Shown: one piece after another, positions 10,319-21,800 of the stretch
Layout of the letters: every line of letters begins with the position of its first letter
Position numbering within the stretch: position 1 is the first letter of the stretch
Source: Legionella gresilensis
GTDB lineage: Bacteria > Pseudomonadota > Gammaproteobacteria > Legionellales > Legionellaceae
Assembly (NCBI RefSeq): GCF_900639865.1
Contig: NZ_CAAAHX010000015.1
Span: 1 to 64,000, forward strand
Length of the DNA stretch: 64,000 nucleotides
Direction: 5' to 3'
The notes under the pieces: generated by a model
Told to the model about the DNA's origin: nothing
Databases searched by the model: none
Seen by the model: only the letters and a program-made list of their open reading frames with translations
Position numbers and translations under genes: made by a program

Positions 10319-10767
10319 AAAGGATAATGGGTCCAACAGACTTATGATACTTAAGTAAACCTAAAAATTCTAAAATTAATGGTTCTTTTATAGCATCTTC
10401 AGGCTTATTAATTTCTTGGCCATCCTTTATTAAAGCCATTAATCCTTCTTTATCTTTGCTCTTTGCTAATCGTTCAAAAAGTAGGCTATTAATCTGTCAC
10501 TCAAGCTCTTTGGCACTCCAGCAGTTCTTTTCAGCTTCAATTGTATAAAACTGGCGTACATCTTGTAATTAAAAACTTCTATAGGCGGCACGCTGCATGC
10601 CTTTTTCTTCTACCTCAACAATTTCTCGGCCAATTAACTAATAAGCTTGAAGCATTTCAAAATTGACTAAGCGTTGCACCCTATTTCTTGCAGCATCAAT
10701 ATATTCTGCTGCTTTTATGGATAGTGCTTCTGCAATTTTTTTATCCTCAGATGAATTTAACTCCTAA
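10317..10767 (-). pseudogene. YhcG/DUF1016-type nuclease, degraded
   Basis: The minus strand encodes recognisable pieces of a YhcG-like protein (DUF1016 N-terminal domain of PDDEXK nucleases). Visible are LVNFEMLQAY then LIGREIVEVEEKG, IEAEKNCWSAKELE, QINSLLFERLAKSKDKEG, and INKPEDAIKEP with LILEFLGL. In-frame stops interrupt it after LQAY, after AAYRSF and after KELE, where family members usually continue with Arg-Gln-Ile-Asn. There is no start codon and the C-terminal nuclease domain is missing. A shorter fragment of the same gene lies at 23790-23871. Both fragments sit directly left of an att-like copy. Confidence 0.8.
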
Positions 10768-10810
10768 ATGAAAACTTCTTTAGAGTAAAGTTAGCAACGT
10801 CTTTTCCGCA

Positions 10811-11002
10811 AGGTGCATATAGGGTGCAATTTAGTTGAAAAGCCTCGTACAACAAAATATATCTGTGCAACAGATATAAATTATAAGCAATTGATTTAAG
10901 GTGATTTTTAATCACAATTGTATACTGTTATATATTAAAAATAAAACTGTGTTAGCACTCATAGTGCTGAGGTCGGTAGTTCGAGTCTACCCATGGCCAC
11001 CA
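10811..11002 (+). repeat. tRNA-Met 3'-half att-like repeat, copy 2
   Basis: Left words AGGTGCA and GGGTGCA (10811-10828), the AT-rich middle, and the tRNA-Met 3' half ending in GGCCACCA. The core differs from copy 1 at a few bases (CTCATAG, CATGGCC). To the right, CACATAAGGTGCAAA (11051-11065) supplies arm-like words on the other side of the core, so the whole resembles attP rather than a single end. Confidence 0.85.
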
Positions 11003-11069
11003 TAAATCAGATACTTACGTATCCTCCTCTTTTTCCTCTATTATACAATGCACATAAGGTGCAAATTAA

Positions 11070-11662
11070 GGGTCTTTCCCATTTACGGGGGCAACTTTAA
11101 TCATCCGCAGAGGACCTTAACACGAGTTCTGTAATTTTCAAAATTTATAAAACCATAAGCTCTACGTTGAATCAATTTCATCTTGCGATGAAAGCCTTTG
11201 GTAATTCCGTTAGACATCCTAAAACGCTACACCTGCCCAATCTTTTTTCGCCACTGATACAATGTTTACCTAGGGTCGCTAGCGCTTTAAAAGGACTGCT
11301 TTTCAGCGCCTGAATCATATGTAAGAAACAGGTGCTGCTTGACTGTACCTTTTCTTAGTTATTGCTCGATGCATAAGTAGTTGATGGAGCTGTTGTTGGA
11401 ATTGATAAATAACATCTAGCACAAGATTTTGAGCAAGAAACCAATCTTTTTTAGCTTGTTATTTTGAGGTAAATGGCTCAAGATTTGTTCTTAAGACAGT
11501 TAATATCCCTCGATTACTTTTAACTTGGCCTAAAAGTTCACGATAAATCAGCCTGCATTGATGTTGTAGTATTAGGATAATATTACTCTTGGGCGCTTTA
11601 ATCTCTTGCTCGTGAAATCAACGCGTTAGTTTAGGCTAACCTGATTAAAGTGCCCCCCGCAA
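11070..11662 (-). mobile_element. ISL3-family insertion sequence remnant
   Basis: Minus-strand peptides match the C-terminus of ISL3-family (IS204/IS1001/IS1165) transposases. SNGITKGFHRKMKLIQRRAY is followed by GFINFENYRTRVKVLCG. An upstream stretch (WFLAQNLVLDVIYQFQQQLH) and a MIQALKSSPFKALATL segment lie in shifted frames. At least one in-frame stop (before RFRMSNG) and frameshifts make it non-functional. Matching ends are visible: 11083-11103 and 11642-11662 are inverted repeats agreeing at 18 of 21 positions. The left end starts GGGTCTTTCCC at 11070. Confidence 0.8.
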
Positions 11663-12177
11663 CTGGTGTAAGGCCAATACTTATAACCCTTTATTAATAA
11701 TTACTACAATGCAACTAGATACTTTCATAACATACGTGCCTTATGAATTCGCTTTTTTAAGTATTTTTTTATAGTTGCAAAAAATAAATCTGACAACTCC
11801 CCTATAATTTATTTCAATATAAATAAGGTTTTTTCCACTTACTTTCTTAATAACAAACTCAAGTAAATTAAGAATATAATTTTTCTGGTTTAGCTTACGC
11901 TATATTGATTAAAATACTCTTTATTTTAGAGACTACCAAGCTGGGCAGAATTATTATTTTCATTATTAGCTCCCGCCCAACTCTTTAAAACAAAAAGTAG
12001 GAATATATCAGCTTATTTCCATATTGTTTTAAAACAAATCAATTAACTAGATGACTTGCTCGCTTGTAGAAAACAAACTTAATCTTTTTTCAACTTAAAG
12101 GTTTATAGTCTATGCTAGGAATAAGACTTTTGATTAATTATAAGCTGCTGCTTATTTAGTGTATAACAATTATTGAT
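11663..12177. other. intergenic stretch upstream of the ATP-grasp/NRPS genes
   Basis: AT-rich DNA with no coding signal on either strand that I can support. It must hold the promoter of the ATP-grasp gene. TATGCTAGG near 12112 is a possible -10, but no confident pair of boxes is seen. Confidence 0.4.
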
Positions 12178-13431
12178 ATGATAATTCAACCTAATTCTAT
12201 TTTGGTAATTATTGATGGCTACTCTACTGGCAGTTATTTAATAGATAAATTAACGAGCCTGCAAATTTCTTGTATTCATGTTATTACACCAAGCACCATA
12301 AATTCAGCTGCTTCTGATCATTTTAATTGCCCCACTAATAATCCTAATTATCTAGAGGAAATACTATGGGATGGTGATTTCAATAAGTTACTTAATTACT
12401 TTAAAAAATGGCATATTTTAAACATTGTATGTTGTATAGATGGCGACGGTATAGAGCTTAGGGAAAAGCTTGCGTTTGCGTTAAATCTTCCACACAATGA
12501 AATAAATCATCTTAATGCAAGATTAGATAAATTTTACATGGCTGAGTGTTTATATCAGACAAAATTACCTTGTTTAAGACAGATTTTGTTTTCCTCCTTA
12601 GATGAAGCTATCACAGGCCTTGATAAAGTTGGCGGTTTTCCAGTTGTTATTAAGCCACGTAATAGTAGTGATAGTAATGGCTTTCATGTTTGCCATAATC
12701 TTTTACAACTAAAAAATGCTTGTAAGGATTTATTAGGTAAAAAAAATTTGCTAGGCTTCGTTAATAAGGCGTTGTTATTACAAGAATTTTTAGTAGGAAA
12801 AGAATATGCATTAAATGCGGTTAGTTATAAAGGTAAGCACTATTTTACAGATATGTGGTTTTACGATAATGATTTTACTGAAGAAGGTTTTCGCATTTGT
12901 CATTCCTGTACGCTTGAAAAAAAAATTAATCCTTCCCTTATGAACTATGTCTCCTCCTGTTTGGATGCACTAGGAATTTATTTTGGCGCCACACACACTG
13001 AGCTTATGCTAACAGCAAAAGGCCCTATTATGATTGAGTCAGCTGCAAGGTTAATGGGCGGCCTACCTAATAATATTTTAGAAGAAGCACTCACCCTAAC
13101 ACAGCTTGATGCGCTGGTTGTTGCTCTACTATATCCAGACCAATTGCACACAACTCTTTATAGAACAAAAGCGCATAGCAAAATTGTAAACATCATCTTT
13201 AGTAAACCAACTGGTATAATTAGAGATATTTGTTTATGGAATTGGGTAGTAGAACTTCCCTCATATCGACATCATAATATTTTCGTCAAAAAAGGGGAGG
13301 AAGTACGTAAGACTAGCGCAGGCGCAGCATGCTTAGCGCGTATTTATTTAGTAAATTGCGATCCAGAACAATTAAAAAAAGACACTGAATTTATCTGGGC
13401 TCAGCAAAATAATTTTTTTGTTACAAGTTGA
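12178..13431 (+). CDS. ATP-grasp domain enzyme
   Basis: A 417-residue ATP-grasp protein. The N-terminus (ILVIIDGYSTGSYLIDKL) is typical of the pre-ATP-grasp domain in carboxylate-amine ligases. The ATP-binding part has VVIKPRNSSDSNGF (about 157-170), and the catalytic region has IESAARLMGG (about 286), equivalent to the metal-binding E-x-x-x-R motif. Such enzymes join a carboxylate to an amine through an acyl-phosphate. The stop overlaps a possible TTG start of the next gene (13428), and an ATG follows at 13437, so the two genes are almost certainly cotranscribed. With an NRPS and a flavin oxidase nearby it may form or cap a peptide-like product. The substrate is unknown. No strong ribosome-binding site is seen before the ATG. 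Confidence 0.75.
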   Translation: MIIQPNSILVIIDGYSTGSYLIDKLTSLQISCIHVITPSTINSAASDHFNCPTNNPNYLEEILWDGDFNKLLNYFKKWHILNIVCCIDGDGIELREKLAFALNLPHNEINHLNARLDKFYMAECLYQTKLPCLRQILFSSLDEAITGLDKVGGFPVVIKPRNSSDSNGFHVCHNLLQLKNACKDLLGKKNLLGFVNKALLLQEFLVGKEYALNAVSYKGKHYFTDMWFYDNDFTEEGFRICHSCTLEKKINPSLMNYVSSCLDALGIYFGATHTELMLTAKGPIMIESAARLMGGLPNNILEEALTLTQLDALVVALLYPDQLHTTLYRTKAHSKIVNIIFSKPTGIIRDICLWNWVVELPSYRHHNIFVKKGEEVRKTSAGAACLARIYLVNCDPEQLKKDTEFIWAQQNNFFVTS

Positions 13432-13436
13432 TTATT

Positions 13437-15050
13437 ATGGTTAATAAAGTAATCTCTGAAAAACTTATTAAAGCTTGGATTAAACTATTAGGAAAAGAAA
13501 ACATCCTTATAGATGAAGAAAAGCTCATCTCTTATAGGGTTTCTTGCTTAAGAAGCCCTCATACTAACCTCGTCTGTACTTTATTACCTAGTAGTGTAAA
13601 ATCTTTAAGTGCATGTTTAAAATTAGCTAATAAATACCGAATACCTGTGCATCCAATAAGCCGGGGCAAAAATTATGGCTATGGCTCCTTAGGGCCTTAT
13701 CAAGGGCCATCCGTAGTTATGGATCTTAGGTATTTAAATCAAGTTATTGAATGTAACAAACACTTTGGTTATGTCCTCGTTGAACCCGGTGTAACATTTA
13801 AACAGCTTTATCACTATATTGCTAAACATGCTCCAAATTATAAACTTTCTGCTTTCGGCGGAAGTTCTGAAGCGAGTTTAGTAGGAAATGCCTTAGAGCG
13901 AGGAGTAGGGAAAGGCGTACAGGGGAATCGTGAAGCATCTTCAGAAATCGTAGAAGTAGTGCTTAGTAATGGTGATACTGTCTCGATTAAGGATTATTTA
14001 GCTTGTTCTGATAAAACTGCCCTACTCCAACATTCAACTACTGGCATGAACTTATCTCCCCTTTTCTTTCAATCTAATTTAGGGATTGTAACTAAGATGG
14101 TTATTTGGTTAGAGCCAATTCCTGAGTATATGCATATCATTACTTTTTCAGTAGCCAGAGAAAAGCAACTTAAGTGCTTGCTTTTAACGTTAAAGGATTT
14201 AACCAAAAAAAATCTCCTAACGCCCGTTTATTCATTTTATAATGATATTCGATTAATAATAAGCTCAGGCTCCCGTCTTTTAGATTATCAACAATCTTCG
14301 TTTAAGGAAATTAGAAAAAATATTGTACTTGATTTAAAAAAGAAGTACGGTCGTGAAATAGGTGCATGGAATTCATCTTTCTCAGTTTCATCTTCGTGTC
14401 TAGAAGAAGGTGAGCTTAAAGTAAGACTCATAAAAGAGAAATTCAGGAAGTTAACTAAATTTTTAATTGTTGATGTCATTACTAAAAAAGAAGCAAAAAA
14501 ACTAATTAAAATGTCGCTTGAAAACGAGCATTGCGTTAAAGAATCGGATTTTAAGTTTTTATTTAACTTAGGCTATACCAATGATTATGATCAGCAATCT
14601 TTATATTGGCGCATGCCTAGATCTATAAAAAAGAATACAACCCCATCGGAAGACGGCTGCGGATTGCTTTGGTTTGTACCTAAGCTACCATTCTATGTAC
14701 CTGAAATTATTAATTTTTTTGAGATTTTAAAAAAAATCGCGCTCCAATATCAGCGCAAACTTCCTATTACTTTTCAATTTAAAACAGCACACCTCGTGTA
14801 TGCAATTATTCCTATTACCTTTAATCAACATGACAAACAGTCAGTTTTAGAGGCTTATGAATATTATAATACTTTATTAGATATGGCTTGCAATCAAGGT
14901 TATTTGCCCTATCGTATACCTAATATATCGATGGAAAGGTTTTTTTCTACCGATACGCCAGGCTTAAGCTTAAGAAATAAAATTAAGTATGCTTTTGATC
15001 CTAAGGGAATTATTGCGCCAGGCCATTATAATAAATCTGATGATTTTTAA
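13437..15050 (+). CDS. FAD-linked oxidase of the vanillyl-alcohol-oxidase/4-cresol dehydrogenase type
   Basis: A PCMH-type FAD-binding flavoprotein of 537 residues if it starts at the ATG at 13437; TTG at 13428 in the same frame would add three. The FAD-binding part has HPISRGKNYGYG (about 72-83), close to the P-x-S-x-G-x-N-x-G-Y-G motif of the VAO/p-cresol methylhydroxylase family, and VVMDLRYLNQVIE with VLVEPGVTF further on. Family members oxidise phenolic or related side chains. It sits between an ATP-grasp ligase and an NRPS, so oxidation or dehydrogenation of a peptide or its precursor is a reasonable guess. The covalent flavin ligand cannot be assigned by eye. Confidence 0.75.
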   Translation: MVNKVISEKLIKAWIKLLGKENILIDEEKLISYRVSCLRSPHTNLVCTLLPSSVKSLSACLKLANKYRIPVHPISRGKNYGYGSLGPYQGPSVVMDLRYLNQVIECNKHFGYVLVEPGVTFKQLYHYIAKHAPNYKLSAFGGSSEASLVGNALERGVGKGVQGNREASSEIVEVVLSNGDTVSIKDYLACSDKTALLQHSTTGMNLSPLFFQSNLGIVTKMVIWLEPIPEYMHIITFSVAREKQLKCLLLTLKDLTKKNLLTPVYSFYNDIRLIISSGSRLLDYQQSSFKEIRKNIVLDLKKKYGREIGAWNSSFSVSSSCLEEGELKVRLIKEKFRKLTKFLIVDVITKKEAKKLIKMSLENEHCVKESDFKFLFNLGYTNDYDQQSLYWRMPRSIKKNTTPSEDGCGLLWFVPKLPFYVPEIINFFEILKKIALQYQRKLPITFQFKTAHLVYAIIPITFNQHDKQSVLEAYEYYNTLLDMACNQGYLPYRIPNISMERFFSTDTPGLSLRNKIKYAFDPKGIIAPGHYNKSDDF

Positions 15051-15053
15051 TGA

Positions 15054-15737
15054 TTATTTTTCAAATATATACAAAATTCTTTCAACACCAGTGTCTGTTT
15101 TATAGTGTATAAATTTCATACTTTTAAATTTAGCAATTTGTGAATATTCTTTTAATTGAGCTGCTGATGGCATGTAATAGTAGTATAAGATTTTGCTATT
15201 TTTTTCTTCAATTACGTTATGATGCTCACCTTGCTCAACCATCTTAAGATTGTTTTTTTTTGGCGCATCTTGAGCGTTAGCGCTTGTTTCTAAAATTAAA
15301 TGCCCTCTTTTATTTAAAATAGAAGCTAACTTTGAGAAAATTTGTAACTGTTCTTGTTTATTAAACTCAGCTATACCCGCCCACATCCAAAGAATCAAGT
15401 CTACTTTAAAAGGTAAATTTTGATCTCTTAAATCACCTTGAATAAACGTAACCTGCTCGCCAAACTTTTTTTTTAAATGAGCAAGAAATTGCTTACTTCG
15501 CTCAGCGACATAAAGTTGCTTATTTAAACGCTTCTTAATCAAGTAATCTAATATTCGTCCCCAACCTGTTCCTACATCTAAAATTGAATTAGCTTTATCT
15601 ATAAAATCATCTATTAGTTTAACATCACAACAATTGTATAAACCTATTTCTTTGGAGGTTTGTTCAAAAAAAGCTATTGGTAGCTTCTCAAATAAGTCTT
15701 TATTTTTATTATTATTCCAAAATTTTGAATTTGCCAT
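15054..15737 (-). CDS. class I SAM-dependent methyltransferase
   Basis: A 227-residue Rossmann-type methyltransferase. Motif I is SILDVGTGWGR (about 51-61), followed by LYVAERS (acidic ribose-binding position) and FIQGDLRDQNLPF (motif II/III region). It is convergent with the oxidase (3 nt between stops) and divergent from the NRPS (153 nt between starts). The shared intergenic region could coordinate expression with the NRPS. A tailoring role on the NRPS product is inferred; the acceptor atom is unknown. AAGGA lies very close to the ATG. Confidence 0.7.
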   Translation of the reverse strand: MANSKFWNNNKNKDLFEKLPIAFFEQTSKEIGLYNCCDVKLIDDFIDKANSILDVGTGWGRILDYLIKKRLNKQLYVAERSKQFLAHLKKKFGEQVTFIQGDLRDQNLPFKVDLILWMWAGIAEFNKQEQLQIFSKLASILNKRGHLILETSANAQDAPKKNNLKMVEQGEHHNVIEEKNSKILYYYYMPSAAQLKEYSQIAKFKSMKFIHYKTDTGVERILYIFEK

Positions 15738-15890
15738 TTCCTTTTTGTCTTACTATTTTGCTATTTGTTTTATAATTACTATAATTGTTAGTATAGTTTA
15801 TTTATGACAAATTTTTGAAGCTATTTCTCGCGTTCATACTTTATAAAAGTTAAGTAAAGGGAAATTTACAATAGCTGGAGAAATTAATAT

Positions 15891-18800
15891 ATGCCAGCAC
15901 GCTTTATCTATCCGACTGTTAATGATTTGGTTGAATTAAATATTAAAAATTATCCTACCCATCTAGCTCTTCAGGATAAAAATTGCTTGCTTGATTATCA
16001 AGAAATGGGAGAAATGATACTCAAAGCGAGCTCCTTTCTTATAGATTCTGGCATAAAGAAAGGCGATGTAATAGGCTTAGTTTCTAAAAATAACTGTACC
16101 TTTCCTATTTTACTGTTAGCTATTTTTAAGGTCGGTGGTATTTTGCTTTCCATTGACAGTAATTTGCCTGTAGAAAGAAAAAAAATAATGCTACGTGAAG
16201 CAAAAGTCCGGGTGCTTCTAAGTGAGAAAATTTCTTTAATTGATCCAAAAATCAAAGAAAAAAGAAAAATTTTAATATGGCCAAATAAACTGGCCAAATT
16301 TAAAGAATCTAAAAATAAATGCCCTATCATAAACCAGCAAGATCCTGCTTATATTTTTTTTACTTCAGGTTCCACTGGAAAGCCGAAAGGGGTAGTAGGA
16401 TCACATCAAAGTTTAAGTCACTTTTTATTATGGCAAGCTACTACATTTGCCATTGATCCCAGTGACAGGTGCGCACAACTAACTCGTTTATCTTTTGATG
16501 TTGTACTTCGCTCTATTTTAGTACCCTTAATTAGGGGAGCAGCCTTAATTTTTCCTTCACACCCACATCTAGCAAGTCTAGAAACATTACACTGGTTAAC
16601 GCTTGAAAAGATTACATTCTTTAATTCAGTTCCAACGCTAGTTAAAAATTGGCTTTATGATTTGGAAACTAAGTTAGCAATACCGAGTCTTCGCTATATA
16701 TTTTTTGCTGGAGAAAAATTAGAAAGCAGGCTAATACTTCGATTTAGACGTTTTATTCAAAGTCCTGTATGTTTGGTAAATTTATATGGCCCCACAGAAA
16801 CTGTTTTAGCCAAATGCTTTTATGTCATCCCTAAAAAATTACAGTTTACGGGTGTACAGCCTATAGGCAAACCTCTACCTGATACAAAAATAACGATAGT
16901 TAATGCACAGGGGGAACTGTGTTTACCCTTAGAGAAAGGGGAAATTGTTATTCAAACGCCCTATCGCAGCCTTGGATATATACACGAAAAGAGTACGCTT
17001 GCTAGAAAAGGAGATTTCTATCAGAAACTTGGTACTAGGCCATATTTCACAGGTGACATAGGTTTTTATGATGAAAATGGTTTGATTCAAATTAAAGGTC
17101 GAATTGATGATCAGTTTAAAATAAATGGAGTAAGAATTGAGCCTGGTGAAATTGAATTTGCACTAGAAGAACATCCTGCCATTAAGCAAGCAGCTATATA
17201 TTTAGAAGAAAGCCCTACAGAAGAAATTGTCGCTTGTTTAATTCCAGATAAAAAGAAACCATTTAATTTAACAAAGGAGAAGCTAATAGCTTTCTTATCT
17301 ACTCATCTTCCGGAAGAAATGTTACCTAAAAAATTTAAAATTATTTCTCAAATACCGCTTACCAGCAGTGGCAAACTTAAACGCAAACACTTGCCACTCT
17401 TACCCTTTAAGTTGATACCTCAAGCCCATTCAGATATCAAACTAACGGGCATTAAAAAAAGTACTTTACTTAGTTCTATTTTACAAAAAGTTCTAAATGT
17501 AAAGAGTCTAACATTACATGACTCTTTTTTTGACTTCGGGCTTGATTCGTTAAAAGCAGCACGCATTATCTATCAACTTAATAATAAACTTCATTGGAAT
17601 TTGAAGGTAAGTGATCTTTATAAGCACCGTTCTTTATCTAGTTTAGAAGATTACCTACTTAAACGTAAATGCAGCAAAAAAGATGAAAAACATTTGGCTA
17701 GTATTTCTTTTAATGAAAAAAGGATGCCCCTATCAGTTCAGCAGCAGCAATTTATATTTTATCAATCAGTTTACCCCCAATCCCCAGCTTATCATGTTAG
17801 TTATTGTTATCAATTCAAAACCAATATTGATTTTCAAAAAGTAGAAAAAACATTACAATATCTAATAGAAGCCCATCCTATATTAACTATATCAATTGAT
17901 TTAAACAAAAATCAATTCAGACAAAAGACTAACCTTAATCTACACTTAAATTTAATTGAAATTAATTTACGTAAAGAATCAGCCTATTTAAATCTACAAA
18001 AATTTATTAATAAACCTTTTGATCTTAGTAAAGCGCCGCTCTTTAGAGTTCTAGTTCTTAAGAAAGCAAGAAAAACGTTTTTGTTGTTTGTTATGCATCA
18101 TGTATTAATAGATGGTATTTCAACAGCTTTATTCATGACTAAATTTAAAGAATATTATGGGCTGTTGAATCACAATTTAAAACCTAAAGTTCGTCAAAGA
18201 GATAATCATTTTTTTCAATTCATTTGCACAAAAAAGAAAAAACTGCAAGAAAAAAGCGAGATAAACTGGTGGAAAAAAGAACTTACGGGATTTCATTTCT
18301 TAGAATTAGTACATGACTACCCTAAAACAAAGGCAACAAAAGAAACGCTTAATAATGGTGAGATAGCCTACTATAGTCTAAACAAAAAAATAAAACACAA
18401 TATTAGTCATTTTAGTAAGCAACATCTGATAACAGAATTTAGTATTTTATTAGCTGTCTTTGGCATTTTATTATCACGCTATACGCGACAAGAAGATATT
18501 TTAATAGGAGTACCTTTTCACAACCGAGTGTCTCAAACAAGCGATTCTATAGGTTGTTATGTAAATACTTTGCCCATACGATTTCTATATGATCAGAAAA
18601 AATCATTCATTAAAATTTGCCAAGAATTGCACTTAAAGCTCGCTAATATTGCAGAATATCAATCAGTTTCTTTACCTGCCTTAGTTAGTGAGCTTAATTT
18701 GTCAGGCCATTTAGAAAATAATCCTTTTTTTGAAGTTTTTTTTTCATATGAACCCACTTCATTAGATAGTTTAAATTTAGATGGTAATGAAGGAAAACGT

Positions 18801-21800
18801 TATAGAATAAAAGATACTACAGCGAAATTTGAATTAAGTGTCATTGTCTATCCTACCCACGATCAAAAATTATTACTAGAAATTGAATTTAACCGATATC
18901 TCTTCAATAAGAAAACCATTGATGATTTTGTTAAGCATTATCTAACTCTTTTAAATAAATTAATTTATGCACCTTTTAAAACCGCTTCTCAACTGTCATT
19001 TTACAAAACTAAAATTAAGCAAAATGACCAAGTGACACAGATTAGTTATCCATATAACCAAGATATTATAAGTTTAATTGAGAGAGCCGTCATGAAGAGA
19101 CCTTATCAATTGGCCATTGAGGATATGAATGGCCAATTAAATTATCGCACTTTATGGCTTCATACTCAGCTACTTGCAAAAGATATAAGACAAAAAGTGC
19201 CCGCCGGTGCAATTATTGGCGTACTTATCCCCCGCAGTCAAAATTGGATTATTGCCTTCTTAGCTACGCTATCTGCAAATTGTATCTACCTTCCTTTGGA
19301 TCCTAAATTACCAGCCCAACGAATAGGTATAATCTTAGAAGATGCAAAACCAAAATGCCTTATTTATGACAATTCACTTCATTTAGAAAAATTAAAAAAC
19401 TTAAAAGTTCATAAAGGTGTTGTTTCTATTTATTTGCAGCGAAACCATATAGATGGTACTCAATTTTTTGATCAAAGACAGCCAAATGATCTTAATCTTC
19501 CTGCTTATCTTCTTTATACTTCAGGTACGACAGGTAAACCAAAAGGCGTTTTGCAAACCGGTAGAACATTACTTAATTTATTTTATGCACAATTTGATGA
19601 GCTTTTGCAGCAAAAAGGCTTGCATGTTACGCAAATGGCTTCATCTTCCTTTGACGTAAGTCTACAAGAAATTACTTTTACTCTCGCTAGCGGTGGTTTA
19701 TTATATATTGTTCCCGATGACTATAAACTTCAACTTGATCAATTATGGCAATTCATAATTAATAAAAAAATTAATGTTGTTTTTTTACCACCAGCACTTC
19801 TACAATTATTAGCTGAATTCTCAGATAGATACTTCACATCTCACCTCCGCTACTTCATTACAGCAGGAGAATCATTAGTTATTACACCAGTGATTAGAAC
19901 ATTAATGCTTAAGTTAACTAACAGCCGTATAATTAATCAATTTGGTCCAACAGAAACTCATGTCGCCTCAAGTTATCTATTATCAGGTAGCCCCAGTGAA
20001 TGGCCTGAATATCCTTCAATCGGCCGACCAATACCGAATATCCAATTTGCTGTGCTCGATCCTTATTTAAACTTTCTACCATCAGGCGTTATGGGCGAGC
20101 TTTATATTGGTGGCGATGGTTTAGCTTTAGGGTATCAACAAGCAAAACTAACCAAAGAGCGATTTGTTAATCTTAAAGTAGGAAAAAAATTGAAAAGATT
20201 TTATAAAACGGGCGATTTAGTTATTCAAAAGCAGGATGAACTGTTTTATTTTAATGGCCGCCTAGACAATCAACTTAATATTCATGGTTTTCGAGTTGAG
20301 CCTGCTGAAATTGAATATCAATTGTCTTTATACCCAGGCATCATACGCTGTTTAGTTATTTCTAAAGAAAACGATGGAAACATTAAATTAATTGCTTATT
20401 ATAAAACAGAAAATAATCAAAGCTTATCTGAGACTGTTTTAAGTGATTTTCTCGCTAAAACATTACCCGACTACATGATACCAACATATTTTCTTTATAT
20501 TGAGCATTTTCCGGTTAATATTAATGGGAAAATTGATAAAGGTAAGTTACCTTTACCCAAAAAAGTAGACAAGATTATAGCAATTGAAAATATTACTCCT
20601 CGCCAACAAGAAATTCTTAGCATTTGTCGACAAATCTTTAAATCCTTCTCGGGGTCTATCGAAGATAATTTATTACGGATGGGTTTTGATTCTTTAAAAA
20701 TGGCAAGCCTTATTGCTACACTTAATCGGCGATATTCAGTACAGATTCCATTTAAAGTTGCTTTTGAACACCCCTATATCTGCGAATTAGGAAAGTATAT
20801 TGATAATTTATCAACCAGCGTGAAAACACCAATAATTGGCAAAAAATACCATAAACAAACCTTTTTCATGATGAGTTTACAACAACAACGCATTTGGAAT
20901 GATATTAAACGTGGTCAAAATCCAGTTGCGAATAATTTATCTTTAGCTTTATCTATACAGGGTGAAATAAATGAGAAAGCTATATACTTAGCAATTAATT
21001 CTTTACTAAAAGAGCATGATATTTTTTATACCTATTTAAAATTTGTTGAACAAGAGCCAGTTCTATATATTAATAGTAAAGTTATGTCATCTTGTATCTT
21101 ATGCGATTACTCACAACGGTTATTAACAGAAGAGGAATTGTTAATATTATTAGATGATAAAATCCATGAAAGTTTTTATCCATTTAGTGATGGGTTATAC
21201 CGAGCCTATTTAAATAAAATTACCTCCCAATATTACATTTTTCTACTAGTTATTCATCATCTAGTTTTTGACGGAACTTCCATGCAGTTATTAATTAAGG
21301 AATTTAGCCAACGTTATCTTTTTTTCTGCGAAAAAACTACTGAAAACTTACCGAACAACAAATTCTTTCCTTATCAAAGATTCTGCCAATATCAAATTCA
21401 TCAAATTAATATGTTGTTGCATGATAATATTAATTATTTCAAAAAATCTTTAACTGGTATAAAAAGCCTAATTTCCTATCCACTAAATTCGTCTAAATTA
21501 TCGTTGTATGAAAATACAAAAAGCCACCAGCTTTTTGAGATTAAAGATGCTTTATTAACAAAGCTAAAAAAATTAGCACATAAATATAGTATGACCTTAT
21601 TTACATTTTTTACTCATGCCTATGGCCTTCTTGTAATGAATGAAACACAAAAAAAACATGTTATTATAGGAACGACTGTTAATGGTCGAATAAATTCAGA
21701 TTTTGCAAACACATTAGGTCTTTTCTCTCAAAGGACAATTCTTTCTCTAAATAAACCTAATTTAAGCTTAGACTCCCTTAAGAAAACAACAGAGAGTATA

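Noticed and set aside
15998-16330. 110-codon minus-strand open frame in the NRPS
   Set aside because: It lies inside the first adenylation domain and is a shadow of that coding sequence.
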